From contig CP099851.1 of the NCBI GenBank assembly GCA_030062745.1, forward strand, positions 4,089,161 through 4,153,160: a stretch of DNA of 64,000 nt, given 5' to 3'. The position numbers and the translations under genes were made by a program. The DNA comes from Capitulum mitella (lineage: Eukaryota > Arthropoda > Thecostraca > Pollicipedomorpha > Pollicipedidae). This document shows, one piece after another, positions 11,715 to 24,527 of the stretch. The first letter of the stretch is position 1. Every line of letters begins with the position of its first letter. Below the pieces are notes generated by a model that was not told the DNA's origin, searched no databases, and saw nothing but the letters and a program-made list of their open reading frames with translations.

Positions 11715-12030
11715 AGCAGGGATGCAACGGATCGGGATTGTGATCCGGCCGGATACCGAATATGAGGGATAGGGGTGCCGGATATCCGGCCGGCTACAGG
11801 CCGGATATTATGGTTACCCATTTTTATTCACTTTTTGTTGCTGAAAATGCAACGAAAAAGACTGAGTCGAAAAAATCTGAAAAACTGAAAAATATGAAAT
11901 AAAAAAATATTTACAATTTGTTAATCTTCCCCCTAGCGCTTACAGTTATTTTGAGGTTTCCGCATGTTTTATTGTACTAAAACATACAAAATGAACACGG
12001 CGATCAAAGCGGAGCTCACCGGTCAAGTCT
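11715..12030 (+). mobile_element. hAT-like terminus, truncated
   Basis: The sequence starts with CAGGGATGCAACGGATCGGG and is followed by a cluster of ATCCGGCCGGAT-type palindromic phrases (11749-11810), then an A-rich stretch. CAGGGATGC ends with subterminal CCGGAT arrays are typical of some hAT elements. I found no matching opposite end, and a truncated TTAA element begins about 100 bp downstream, so the right boundary is arbitrary. Confidence 0.35.
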
Positions 12031-12125
12031 TGTGTCTCGTCGGGCGTCAGTCAGTCGTCTGAGCATACATGAGTATCCGCTGGACTGTCTTTTTGGAAAA
12101 ACGAGAAGATTAGACGCACTCCCTT

Positions 12126-12354
12126 TACGAAGTCCAAAAGTACCCCCTATTTTGATATTTTTGCCCCCTGAATCCACCCCTTTCAAAATTTTGAGAACTT
12201 CTTTTTCTAAGTGTAGTTTACGTCATGGCAAATCGATGCCGTTTGTTGCGATGCAATCGGGTCTGCAGTTCTCGAGATCTCGGGGGGGGGGGGGGGCGAA
12301 TCCGCCTCCCCCTGCCGGGAATCAGCCATACCGTCTAGCCCCCGGAGAATAGGT
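12126..12354 (+). mobile_element. TTAA element family 1, 3' fragment
   Basis: The last ~230 bp of a family 1 copy. It starts at the AAGTCCAAAAGTACCCCC phrase and ends with the subterminal CCATACCGTCTAGCC block and a mutated terminus, CCCGGAGAATAGGT, followed by TTAA (12355-12358). The 5' ~980 bp are missing. It contains a G13 run (about 12281-12294). Confidence 0.8.
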
Positions 12355-12584
12355 TTAAGTAATGCACATATGAGCGCTTCATATCTGGCTAATGATCAGC
12401 ATAAACCGGTTTTACGACCCCTTCAGTTTACCGAGTCCTGAGGATTTCTGGATTTCGAGATCTGAGTACCACTTTTATGTCCGAGTCTCCACTGTAACTA
12501 TGGGTTATGGTGCGTCAGTAATGGCCCATTAAGTCAGCAGACTAAAAGAGACACGGTCAGTGACGGGTAAACCGTACACTCAAA

Positions 12585-12720
12585 ACGCCGTGGTGTGGTG
12601 GGCTGCGGGCCGGCCAACCGTTCCGTCTGTCGTAGGTATTGAGTTCGCGTCCCAGGACGGGCTCCTGTATTTGGCCCTATACCGAAAGAGTCCGCTGATC
12701 ACGGGACGGCCTTACCGTGG
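12585..12720 (+). repeat. Possible tRNA-derived SINE head
   Basis: GTGGTGTGGTGGGCTGCGGG (box A-like) is followed about 45 bp later by GAGTTCGCGTCCCAGGACGG, close to a Pol III box B (GTTCRANTC). The region after it looks unlike a mature tRNA. This would fit a tRNA-derived SINE, but no second copy or 3' tail was identified here. It is not a functional tRNA. Confidence 0.3.
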
Positions 12721-14170
12721 CGTTGCGCGGCACGATGCAGATTCTCCAGCGTCATCTGTTTCGGCGCCTGAAGGAGAATTACTGCGTGTCTGAGAATGTC
12801 AAAATGGCGGAATCAGGGCTCGCCCAACAAGCTCGACTCAGCGCAAAGTCTGGTCCCATCGTTACCTTTCCAGCACTTAGTGCTAACTGTATTCTAAAGG
12901 AAATTCAGGAATCCAACAGCGGCGATGAAATCACTACATCCAGTCGACGGTGTGGGAGAATGATTGGCTAGTTCTCTAATCTAGAAGATTCTTCTCACTC
13001 AGAAACATAATAGTTTCCACAGGTGGATGCATGAACGATCTCCGATGCAGCAATACCTTGGAAAACTGCAAAACATCACGTGTCGAAGCAACAAGACAAC
13101 GATCTCGACATTCCCTTGGCATACAGGGATCTGCCGACCCGGAAATAGGTGCGGCATGATCACACCGCACCTCTCGCAGGTCACGTGACTGGGCCGACGA
13201 CCCGGCTGGCCCGAGCCTTTGGGTCACGTGACTGTAGAGTTGCGCGTTGGATTGGTCGACCAGGCTGAAAGCAGAACCCGGTAAAATTCCAAGTCATTTA
13301 AATTATTAAAATGTTAAAATAATGATGGAAAAAATATGCCAAATTATGATTTTTTCTTAGTAGAATGTCAGGGTAACATGTTGTTTTGCGGCCGTTTGAA
13401 TAATGAAAAATTCGAACCGTGACGTTTCACGCATATAAAGTCCCCATCCACGTGGCGTATGCCAAACCCGAAGCCGTGACCACTGTCCGTATCTCGAGTC
13501 CAGTGAGTCGTGAGGAGGTGTAGCATCTCATTAGTTCCCGTCGACGTTGTGTAGGCGGGGCAGGTCCGCGGCCACCAGCAGGGGAGTGCTAAACATGAGG
13601 TAAGCCGACATCGTCGAAATTCCCAGACACCGTGCACTGCAGGGGAAATCCGTCTCAAGTACCCACCGGATTCAGAAAACCGTCTTCGGATTTCCCCTCG
13701 GGCCGTCCCATAGAGGGCATAGAAAGCATGCATTCCATCGACGACTCGCCACGCGATTAGGGGAGGAGTCGCAGCAAGACCTGATGGAGGACAACGTCCG
13801 GCTGCTGTTCCGCCGGCCTTCCCGCCGTCTGCGCGCTGATGCCTGCGATACGGCTGCAGCGTCCCGGGCCGGCCCGAGCCGACGGGGTCGGGAATTTGAC
13901 TGCCCGTCACGACCTCTGAGAGGAGTTCGCCGAGGCGGAACGCCACTAATCTTTATTTTACGCGTCACAAGCGCGTAAAACGATTCATCACCGCCGCCGG
14001 CGCCTCGTGTCTTTAATGTTTTGCCTCTGCACGTATCTTTCTGTCCGCCTTTCGCCTTCAGTCTTGTTTGAATATCTTCGCTCTTTCTTTGGTCTTATTT
14101 CCTTTCGTTTTATTCCCTTTGCCACTGGATCTTAATTTCGTCCTTTTTTGTTTTTACCTCTCGTTTTCTC
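12721..14170. other. Intergenic, GC-rich patch, nothing recognised
   Basis: The GC-rich frames at 13368-13978 are open on both strands and match nothing recognisable. No transcript-like structure was found. Confidence 0.4.
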
Positions 14171-14175
14171 GCCAC

Positions 14176-14834
<659 letters not shown>

Positions 14835-14838
14835 TTAA

Positions 14839-16049
14839 CCCTATTCCCGGCAGGGGGGGCGGAATCCGCCCCCCCTCGGGTTTTTTGCTTGCCAATTCCA
14901 GGCTTTTTAACGCAGCTTCACGAAACTTGGTGACTTTTCCTAGCTATTCCTTCTACGCGCCGTGACAAAATTTCGAAATTCTATTTTGCTCAGGGGCGGA
15001 GCCAGGCAACGTTTTTATGAGGCACCTCAGGTCATTTTTGGCCATGTTGAGGGTAAAAGGAAAATGTCTGCCAAAACCAGAGTTTTTAAGATAGAACTTA
15101 AAACTTTATATGAATATATAGCTAAATAGTTGGGCAATGTGCATATGTAATTTTGTTTATCTGAGGTCACTTTACAAGGTCAGGTCAAGGTCAAAAGTCA
15201 AAATTTGTTTTTTCGCAATAATTTCGGCGCCGTTTTTTCAAATGTCAAACTCAGAATATATATGACGCAGAAAGATGCCCTCTACTTGTGTACCAAGTTT
15301 CAGCTTGATATCAGGTCGGGTCACGGAGCTATGACCTAAAATGTCAGTGCACGTATCCTATATCGCAAAAGCCAAAAAATGAATTTTTTGGAATAGAGTG
15401 AATTTAATCGATTAAAAACGTTTACAGATAATACTGAATGCACACGACATCATTCCAGGTGACCCCAAGGTCACTGGAGGTCATTTAAGGTCAAAAGTCA
15501 CAAGTTGATCTGAGAAACGTGTGACCATGACAGTTCCCCCTTTCTCATGTCCCTGGCACCGCCTATGCTAACATTATACAAACATTGTAATGCGATTTGT
15601 ACTTCTTTAGCATAACATGACTAGCAAAAGCTAAAAAAGTGTTTTTACCTTTTTTGTTCATTCCGTTATTAGAAAACTTATCCCCCTATTTTTGAAACCC
15701 CGTGAACGCCCATGAATTTTCTCAAAATTTCAGATTTGCATACCCATGGTAAAAGCCGTATCTATAATCTCTCGATTGATGCCAGTTTCATCGCAATCGG
15801 TCCATAAACAACGGAGTTATAAGAAGTCAAAAAGTACCCCCCCCATTTTGACATTTTTGCCCCCCTGTATCCACAAATTTCAAAATTTTGAAAATTTCTT
15901 TTTATCAAAATGTATTTCACGTCACGGCAAATCGATTGCCGTTTGTTGCGATGAAATCGGATAAGTAGTTCTCGAGATCTCAGGGGGGGGCCGAATCCGC
16001 CCCCCCCTGCCGGGAATCGGCCATACCGTCTAGCCCTCCGGGAATAGGG
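14839..16049 (+). mobile_element. TTAA element family 1, complete copy (1211 bp)
   Basis: Flanked by TTAA (14835-14838 and 16050-16053). It begins CCCTATTCCCGGCAGGGGGG and ends CCGGGAATAGGG, so the outer ~12 bp are inverted repeats. A palindrome of the form GGGGGGCGGAATCCGCCCCCC lies just inside both ends. The right end has an extra ~28 bp (ATCGGCCATACCGTCTAGCC...) between palindrome and terminus. The interior holds several AGGTCA-type half-sites (15165-15200, 15310-15335, 15465-15495). TTAA target plus CCC start is the piggyBac pattern. There is no transposase, so it is a non-autonomous element. Confidence 0.93.
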
Positions 16050-16200
16050 TTAAGTGCAGGAAGCACTGGGACTGCAGTCTGCAAGCGAACGTTTCAAATG
16101 GCTTTATTGGGCTCGGATGCATTTACGACACAGCGCAATACTTTTACAAAAAATGCAAGACCTCGAAAGGTATCTTGAACACCAGTAAAGCGGTTCGAGG

Positions 16201-18729
16201 CAGTGGCGTGGCCCGGATTTTTTTCTGGGGGGGGAGCCTTGCGAATGAGGGGGCCCCAACACTGAGAGGGCCCTTTGAGAGTTACGAGTGTTCCATGGCT
16301 TTAACACTAGGGGTACTTGGTACTTATATTTCAATGTTATTAAGAATCAGTGTGGTTGAGAGCACTAAAACATATGGGGATTCCATATGTATGACTTCTG
16401 GCCCGCGCTGTGCGAGGTTTCGAACCGTCTCTACCTTATCTACCGGTGCATCACGCATCTCAAAGACTCTGAATACGCTCAGCGCCATTCAAGTTACTTG
16501 CGTTTTACGTCACTGCGACCAAATTTGATTATGTTGTCCAGGGATTTGTCCAGGATCATGAACGTTGTCCCTGAGCATGGCCCTCAGGTAGGTATGCTTG
16601 AATTGAAATTGCACATAAAAACGTCCAGGGCGAAATTCCTTTACGTCTAGTCTACCACATTTCGGCGATACATCGGTTTGATCTGGTTTTCACAGTGCAA
16701 AAATTACATAATGAACATCTTGAAAATACTGTCCTCTTTTTCATACGTATCTCCAACCCGGGGTGTACCTACGCCCAAGCCCGGTTTGTGGTGCGAAGTG
16801 TCAGCAGAGCTGCTGACTCCCTGCGCAGTGCTGATGACCAGCGGAGTTACAGGGCAGGGTGGCGGCGCAGCGTACCGGCGTTACGGTGACATTCATAGAG
16901 TGGTTGTGTCGTTCCACGGCAAGTAGCTGGAGAGTGCGGTCGGCATACTTTTACCTTGTTCACGTTTCGAGGACTTGTCTTGAGGGTGCGACTGCAGTCA
17001 GACACAAGTGCCCTCCTCTCATCGAGAAATCGCTCTTGGGCGCGTCTATATCTGCACCTATCTAAAAGGATGTCCAAAACATCTTTTTGTGTATTTTAGT
17101 GATAATGATTAAGAATTTGGTTGGTTGGGAACTGAGAATTTCTGAAGCTGAGGTGATAAGACCACTAGGGCCCGTGGTTTGGTTTACTTCACTGGTTCCC
17201 TTTCCGACACACCGACACCATACTATGGCAAGAGGATCTTTTCTGGCTGGCGGCTCCTTTGCGGAGGAACTTCCTTAACGGTCCTCGCATGTGCCTTTTT
17301 GTAGATACGCACGTGCCGGGGACAAATATTTGTGGTCAGAGGGCACCCCTTACCCGCCAGAGGGGTCTTTGTGGATTGGAAGCCTTTTGCGGAGGAGCTT
17401 TTGCGAGTTTGCCTTTCGCGGCTAGAAGGGCACCTTTAACCCTATTCCCGGCAGGTGGCTGAATCCACCCCCACTCGGGTTTTTTGCTTGCCAATTCCAG
17501 GCTTTTCAACGCATCTTCACCAAACTTGGTCACGTTTCCTAGCTATTCTTTCTACGTACCGTGACAAAATTTCAAAATTCTATTTTGCTCAGGGGCGGAG
17601 CCAAGCAACGTTTTTGGGAGGCACCTCAGGCCATTTTTGGCCATGTTGAGGATGAAAGGAAAATGTCTCTCAAAAACAGTGTTTTTAGATAGAACTTAAA
17701 ACTTTACATGGATGTATAGCCTAACAGTTGGGCAATGTGCAGATATAATTTTGTTCATCTGAGGTCACTTTACAAGGTCAGGCCGAGGTCAAAAGTCAAA
17801 ATTTGGTTTTATTGTAATTATTTCGGCGCTGTTTTCTCAAATGCCAAACACGGAACATATATGACGTAGAAAGGTGCCTCTCTACTTGTGTATCAAGTTT
17901 CAGCCTGATATCAGGTCAGGTCACGGAGCGATGACCTAAAATGTCAGTGCGCATACCCTATATCGGAATAGCCATAAAATGAAATTCTGGAAATAGAGTG
18001 AATTCAAATGATTAAAAACGTTTACAGAAAATATTTAATGCACACATCATTCCAAGTGACTGAAAGGTCAATGGAGGTCATTTAAGGTCAAAGGTGACAA
18101 GTTGATTTGAAGAACGTGTGACCATGACAGTTCCCCCTTTTTCATGTCCCTGGCACCGCCTATGCTAACATGATACAAACATTGCAATGAGATTTGTATT
18201 TCTTTAGCATAACATGACTAGCAGAAGCCAAAAAAGTGTTTCTGCCTTTTTTGTTCATTGATTTGTTGAAAAACTAGTCCTTCTATTTTTAAAACCCTGT
18301 GAACGCTCATGAATTTTCCCAAAATTTCAAATGTGTGTACCAGTGGTAAAAGTCCTATCCATAGTCTCTCGATTCATGCCAATTTCATCGAAATCGGTTC
18401 ATAAACAACGGAGTTATAAGAAGTCCAAAAATACCCCTGACTTTGACATTTTTGCTCCCTGTATCCACACCTTTCAAAATTTTGAAAACAAATTCTTTCT
18501 TATAAAAATGTAGTTCACGTCATGGCAAATCGATTGCTGTTTGTTGTGATGAAATCGGATTTGTAGCTCTCGAGATCTCAGGGGAGGTGAATCCGCCCCC
18601 TGCCGGGAACCGACCATACCGGCTAGACCTCCGGGAATAGGGTTAAGCAAATGCCAGGGGGCCCTTCGTGTGCCACGAAAATTCAGAGTTGTCAGGGGAC
18701 CGCTGGGGACCTCCCTGGCTACGCTACTG
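16201..18729 (+). mobile_element. hAT-like non-autonomous element interrupted by a TTAA element
   Basis: The left end CAGTGGCGTGGCCCGGA (16201) and right end TCCCTGGCTACGCTACTG (ending 18729) are imperfect inverted repeats of the CAGTGGCGTAGCC type common in hAT elements. The flanks GTTCGAGG (16193-16200) and GTTCAGGC (18730-18737) look like a decayed 8-bp duplication with one base lost. A complete TTAA element (17440-18642) is nested inside. Removing it leaves about 1.32 kb, too small for a hAT transposase, and none is readable. Confidence 0.7.
17440..18642 (+). mobile_element. TTAA element family 1, complete copy nested in the hAT-like element
   Basis: Flanked by TTAA at 17436-17439 and 18643-18646. 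The ends are CCCTATTCCCGGCAGG and CCGGGAATAGGG, in the same orientation as the 14839 copy, 1203 bp long. The terminal palindrome is shorter and less perfect than in the 14839 and 49858 copies, suggesting an older insertion. AGGTCA-type motifs lie at 17760-17800, 17905-17925 and 18060-18100. Confidence 0.92.
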
Positions 18730-18737
18730 GTTCAGGC

Positions 18738-19699
18738 ACTTGTGCACAGAGAGGCATACGGGTACGTACAATCATTAACGAAGCCATCTTATTCTCATTT
18801 TTTTCTAGTCCAGTGCCCGCCTTTCGGTCCCTGCCTTCCTTGGTTCGTCTCTGTTCATCTCTATCTAGAGGCAGTTTTTTTTAACGTTTTTGAAACTTCA
18901 AAGTCGGAGGGTGCCTCAAACTCAGCACCGTCGAATAATGTCATTTCAGCCGTAAACAGAATGAGGTGGTTTGGTTCGTAATCGGCAAAAACACGCAAAT
19001 GTCATGCAGAACTTTTATAGTTTCTCATATGAATCAACCCGAAAGAAATACGACCAAATTATCTTCTAAATTATGTACGGGATTGATCAAGGGACTTAGT
19101 GGCGCAGCAATGAAAGCAGTGACATTCTGAAACTGCGTAACGCCACAATCGTTTCCTATTTCAAGACTCGGCTTCCAAAACCTTGTGCTAGGCACGCAGC
19201 CATGTTTGTGGAGACAAAAAGATATGTTTACCCCATGTCTTTGGACGGGGGGTGCGCTTTTCTCCCGTTGTCCCTGCGCTTCCGCCGCCACTGATGGTAG
19301 GAACAAACTCCTTCTATCCGTTAGCAGCCAGTTTGTGGTCCGGCTGATCGGATGTTTCATCATCGAAGAAGCAAACTATGTCAAAGACTCCGACGCTGCG
19401 TGGCCGTAGGAGTTGGTGGGCGGGCCGCAAAACAAATTCTTTCTAAGGATAACCCAGGGCAAAAAGTTTTTTTGCGTTTTTTTCTCTGCATACCAATGTG
19501 CCTTTTCATCCGGACTATTCCTCATATTTACCAGCAACCTAAATGAGTTCAGTCTTCCGCATGCTCCACGTATTAGGATTAACTTCATAGGTGCAATTCG
19601 TAGGATATGCATGGCCTAAGAGTTGAGTCTATGAAACTTATCAGGTATTTAATTACCGTATTCCTTGTAGTGCTTTATTATCATTGCCAGGATCTCATT
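18738..19699. other. Intergenic, nothing recognised
   Basis: Unique-looking sequence up to the outer edge of the left palindrome arm. No gene or repeat terminus was found. Confidence 0.45.
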
Positions 19700-19910
19700 T
19701 ACGGGTTTCTCAAAAAGGTAGCAGAAACCCCGGAAATTTCTCATTATCATGATCTACCAAATGTTTTCTACAAAGATATCCCGGAGAGTAGAAACACCAC
19801 CGAAGTACCGTTCCGTATCATCCCACCCCCAGCGTTTCACATACCCCTGCCTTACTCCAAAAAGGTGTTGGAGCAACGGAGTGGAAGAAAGTGTACGCCA
19901 TACAATTTAA

Positions 19911-21116
19911 CCCGTCCCAGACTGGGGGGCAGTTGACTGCCCCCCTGAGGTTTTTCTGGGATTTGCAAGAGAACCAACAAAAACAGAGTCATGAAACGTC
20001 GTGTACCTTTTGCTCCATCAATTTTACATCTCGTGTCGAAATTTTGACTTCAGGTCAGGTCAGGTACCTGACCTAGGTCAGGTCAAACAGACCTATGTCC
20101 AGAAAAGTTTAGCGTCCTCTAACTTTTTCGCAAAATAAGATATCTCAATAATACTTTCAGGGATTAGTGATAGTGATGGATGCAACAAAGTTGCCATCTC
20201 AGATTTTTGGGAAATTTCCGGATCATTGACCTAAGGTCAAGACCATTTTTAAAACATGTCGCCGTTGTTTCGGAAAGTGACTGAATATTTCTTAGCATCT
20301 TTAGTGTGGAGTGAAGCAGACATTTAGTTACCGTCATTGGGCAAAGTATCAATGACTTCCAGCCATTAACTTGAGGTCAGGTCACGAATAACTGTAGTGA
20401 TCCGAAATGTACCACCGTCAAAATCGGCGATGAATTACTAAGAATGGGTAGAAAATGGCAGAACTAGCTTGCACAGACGTAAGTAATACCAGGAACCTCA
20501 AAAAGTTTGAAAAAGCAGCATGTTTTGAAAATAAAAAGGCTCTCGCGAATAAAGCTCCGCCAATTTTGTAGATTAGTAACTAATGAATTTTTCCAAAATT
20601 TAAACATGAGAAACCATCACAAGAACCACAAAGATGAATAAAATATGCATAGATTGTCTTTTTCGCGAAAATAAAGGAACGCTGAAACCAGTTCCCGTCA
20701 ATTTGGTACCGCATACGGCAGCGGCGCACTCCGACAGCTGGCGGGAGAATTACCTTGTCTTTAACTCAACGTTTCGACGTATGTGTTGAACAAATCTGGG
20801 GAAATTAGACGTGTATCGGCATCCGCGGACCTTTACTTGTGCGCTGGTGCCTTTACCTATGCGTTATTAGTCATAGCCCTTGAGATTCAGGCCGTTTCTC
20901 GGTCTCATGCAGTCGGCTATGAGAAAAAATATATACAGCGTAAATTGGCTTACATATTATCTAAAACTAAAAATGAGATCAGTTTCGTCACAAGCTTTCC
21001 AACGGTGTGCTTATTTTTATCGTGCGACCAACCGTTGGTGAGTTAGGGGGGGGGGCAGTCAACTGCCCCCCCCCCCAGTCGCCGATGTTCGAAACGGACC
21101 GACGGTCGTGCGCGGG
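19911..21116 (+). mobile_element. TTAA element family 2, complete copy (1206 bp)
   Basis: Flanked by TTAA (19907-19910 and 21117-21120). It begins CCCGTCCCAGACTGGGGGGC and ends CGTGCGCGGG. Like family 1 it has a G-run palindrome inside each end (GGGGGGCAGTTGACTGCCCC at left; a longer G9/C13 version at 21043-21076), but the sequence is different. The interior has AGGTCA/TGACCT clusters at 20050-20090 (partly palindromic around GGTACC), 20225-20245 and 20370-20385. No transposase. The matching site in the other palindrome arm (41883-41886) is empty, so this copy is private to the left arm. It ends about 575 bp before the GRP1 TATA box. Confidence 0.9.
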
Positions 21117-21690
21117 TTAATGTACAGAGATTAGAAGCGAACTGGCCTCCTTCTTTTCCGACTAGATATAAACTGTATTAGCAAAATTGCTATGTGCCAT
21201 TGTCCATTCCTACGAGCATGAATATGTAACAGACTAAGGCATCACTTTCATCGTGAATGCTTGCGGTACATGCCAGTTCTCTCTGTCGATGAATTACCAG
21301 CTCGGTCGCGGCAAACGGCATCAAATATTCAGCCAACGCACTTACATCGTGGTATCATCAAAAATTACTCAAACGCCCCGAAGCCTGGTGCAGGCTGCGG
21401 ATTTCCGCGCTGAACCCATTCACGAGCAGAAGCATGCCCACAACCAACGCCGGGCCCTCCTATGGCACCTGCGCCAAGAGCGAACAACGTCAGCGGCCGT
21501 GCCAGCAGCCAGCAGGCCGGCCGCGGCCCGCCTGGCCGTCTCCGGCCAGCGGCTACGCTGGGAAGCCCCAGCCGCCGGCGACGTGCCGCCAACCCGGAGC
21601 CGCCGGCGGCGGTGCTGCAGCGCCGAGCATCGCTTCATTCAGAGGTCGTGACGGGACGCAGGTGGCGGGAAGGCCGGCGGGTCAGCTCCG

Positions 21691-21799
21691 TATAAAGTGG
21701 CCCGCCGCACGGGGCAGGTGCATCCGACCGGCGGCAGCTGCAGCAGGAGCCAGGCGCGGTCTCTCGACAGCAGCGGCAGCAGCAGCGGCAGAGCGACAG
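21691..21799 (+). promoter_or_regulatory. GRP1 core promoter and 5' UTR exon
   Basis: A TATAAA box at 21691-21696 lies in a GC-rich promoter. A GCATCC initiator follows at 21720-21725, 29 bp downstream; the same hexamer occurs at the equivalent place in GRP3. The untranslated exon 1 would run from about 21722 to 21799, ending CGACAG before the donor GTGGGT. Intron 1 (21800-24521, ~2.7 kb) leads to the acceptor just before the ATG. The same arrangement is conserved in the other arm at 41313-41205. Confidence 0.65.
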
Positions 21800-24521
21800 G
21801 TGGGTGGTGACTGAAGAGACGGCAGCGCAGTGGACGACCTACTGTCGCTTCAGATCTGGGGCTGCGATAAATTTTAGCGGTTGAGCCATTCAGCGGCACA
21901 TTCATCTCACACGCAGCCTGTGTGATTAACGGCACTGATTGAAACCTCTCGCGGTGCGTTTAATAGGGAGCCTATGACGTGGTGGAATATGAAATTCATG
22001 CGGTAAGCGTTTAAATATTTGACGTTGCTTGGTTTAGCGTTTAATTTGCTATTGATTTTCTCCTCTTTTATAACCAGTAGTGTTGGAAGGGTTTGCCATG
22101 GAGTAAATATTCTTCAACTTTGTTTGATGTTTTTGAAGACAGAAACCTTTTGTCAGGAGATACCACAAATGTTAAATGTTAAAGAGAATAGCTCACCTTG
22201 GTGGTAATCCAAGAGATAATGTGCAATGACTAAACAGAGTACACAGATAACGACTCCGTTATGTTTATGTCATGAAACCCGATGAAAGTAAAAATGTTGA
22301 TAAAGAAACTATTCTACACCATGACACCATTCTCAGGAGAGACGTCTGACATAAAATGATGTGACATCATGATGCCAACTTTTACGGCAAACCAAGCATA
22401 TGCAAACAATGCGCTACAATGCGCTACAAAGGCAAATCGTACAACACCACATTTACAACGGCATCTGCATTGCACTGACATTTGCAACATTGCACTGACA
22501 AATACTCACGAAAAACGGTCCCCGTGGCATCACACACGTAACATTGCAGCTGCATAACTCGGGACTCAGTCCACCATTACTCCCACGAGGGGCAACCGTT
22601 TGCAACCGCAACGAAGTCAACACTCTTGTTCGAGGTTAGCCAAGGTCACCATTAGTACTGTGACGTCACCGTGCATCTGGCACTCACCCAAATCTGGCGC
22701 TTCCCTTCAGAATCGTGCACTTTATCTGTTCAAGCATCGTAAAGGAAGAGTTTTGAGGCAAACGAACTTTGGACCATATGATTTCTACATCTAAGCTACA
22801 CCCTGCTATCTCAGTTCATAACCCCATACAAGTGTGAACAGTTCCTTTAAAAGTGTGCTCGTTTATGCACTACTCGGGCAGCCACCGCGTTTTTCAACCA
22901 TTCCAAAAGGGGTCTGAAATCCCATAAAGCGCTCCTCGCATAAAAATTAGAGCCAAGACGAAATCAATGACTGGAAATCCTACGTGTTTCATCGGAAGCG
23001 AAACCGTTTTCGTCGTTTCTGTTGCGTGAGGATTTGTCATCCAGCATAAGCTTTCATCCTCGACGCTAACCGCGCCGAGGCCAGTCCCCGCTTACATGCG
23101 CACCACTTGGGACCAATGCAGGCTAACGCAGGACATCGATCTGGGGTCTCTCGGTCACGGACGCGAACTAGCCTTTGCGCGAAAGCCAATCCGTTTCCGT
23201 TCGGTACGGCAAGCTTTGCGCCCCTCGGCAGGCATCGGAAGCTGGCTTAAACTCCAAGTGCGGAGGGCTACCAGATGAGTTTTTGCCGCGAACCGAACGC
23301 TGGGGCTTCCATATGAACTGAGCTTAACTAGTGGCCAATTCATGTCAGTTTTTACTGGTCTTTCGCCAAATTAGGAAGAAGTGTTTAATTTCTTACTGCC
23401 ATCGCCCGACATTTGGTCCTTCCTTATGGCCATGGCCGACTATTTATGAGAATGGTGATTCGAGGGCTTACGAAACCCAGAAAATGTTTGCATATCATTA
23501 TGAGGTTTATGGTGGTTGAGTCTTCGATAAAAGGAAATGAAAGATCATTAATTATTCAAACGAGGGGTAATTCTAGACGTCATTCGCTCAACATCAGGCC
23601 ATAAACAATGTTTTTTTTCTTCCTTGGCCAGATATCAGCCGCTTTATGTTTCATCCCTCGTAAATAGCTAGCAGTCTGTCATCATTACGTCATATTTGAA
23701 CGTGGAGGATAACCTACACATACCAACACATACCACGGATACATGCTTCCTTTTGCAGTCGCCTTAAACCGATCTTTTTTCTGCGTAAGCCAGTGGCCGA
23801 TGATCAGAGAAGTCCAGGGTGACATCCTGTGCAGTGGCGTTATCAGAAGCCGATGAAAAGGCCAGATAGACTCGTCATTGTTAACACCAGCGTTGCGCCA
23901 GCTGTTGGCCAGTCCTCGGTTGATGTTATGCGCGGACCCGGAGTTGTAGTCTCCCAGGCCTTCACATGAGGCCCCAGGGACGAATGCAACTTTCATTTCA
24001 GTATTATTTTCGGCGCTGTCCCAGCATTTTTCTAGATCCACGCTGATGGTTGCGGCAGCACACAGCAATACAGACGGCATCTTACGGCATTGGGATGGCC
24101 AAGGTTGTCACCATTAGCAAAGACGAGAGGTTGGGGACGACGAAAGGTATCTTCCAAATGAGAAACGTTTGCGTTTTTTCACGCGTTTAAAGTTTTAAAC
24201 GGTTTGCTCCGGCTTGAAAAACAAAATCTGGAAAATTCGGATGCATGTTTTTACGAATGTAACACTGAAAGAATACAGCAACAAGTGAAAGTGGTGATGC
24301 AGATGCACAAAGAACATCCTCTGACGTCTAAATAACACCCTCCCTCCAGCCAACGGCGTTGCCATCCGCGCCAGAGGTGGCACTGCCGCCCGCTACAAGC
24401 CGGCCAGTTATGAATCTTGAGCGTCTGCAAACGACGGCTCACCACGCGGTTGCGCCACTGCGGCCGATTACCGGATCCCACGCCGTCCCCATTGACCGCT
24501 GGGCATTCCCCGCGCCCCCAG
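21800..24521 (+). other. GRP1 intron 1
   Basis: Begins GTGGGT and ends in a pyrimidine-rich tract with CCCCCAG directly before GCAGCCATG. The minus-strand 131-codon frame at 23685-24080 inside it is broken by indels in the duplicate arm (38955-39200), so it is not treated as a gene. No other feature is recognised. It is inferred from splice consensus and conservation in both arms. Confidence 0.6.
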
Positions 24522-24527
24522 GCAGCC

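Noticed and set aside
12585-12665. Candidate tRNA gene
   Set aside because: Box A- and box B-like motifs are present but no cloverleaf could be formed; kept only as a possible SINE head.
21253-21935. Ala/Arg/Pro-rich frames before GRP1 and the 195-codon frame at 41127-41714
   Set aside because: Frames are not preserved between the two arms (indels shift them), and the region carries the TATA box and 5' UTR exon; open because of GC content.
23685-24080. 131-codon minus-strand frame with a signal-like start inside GRP1 intron 1
   Set aside because: The duplicate in the other arm (38955-39200) is broken by several indels and the product matches nothing recognisable; possibly a decayed exon but unsupported.
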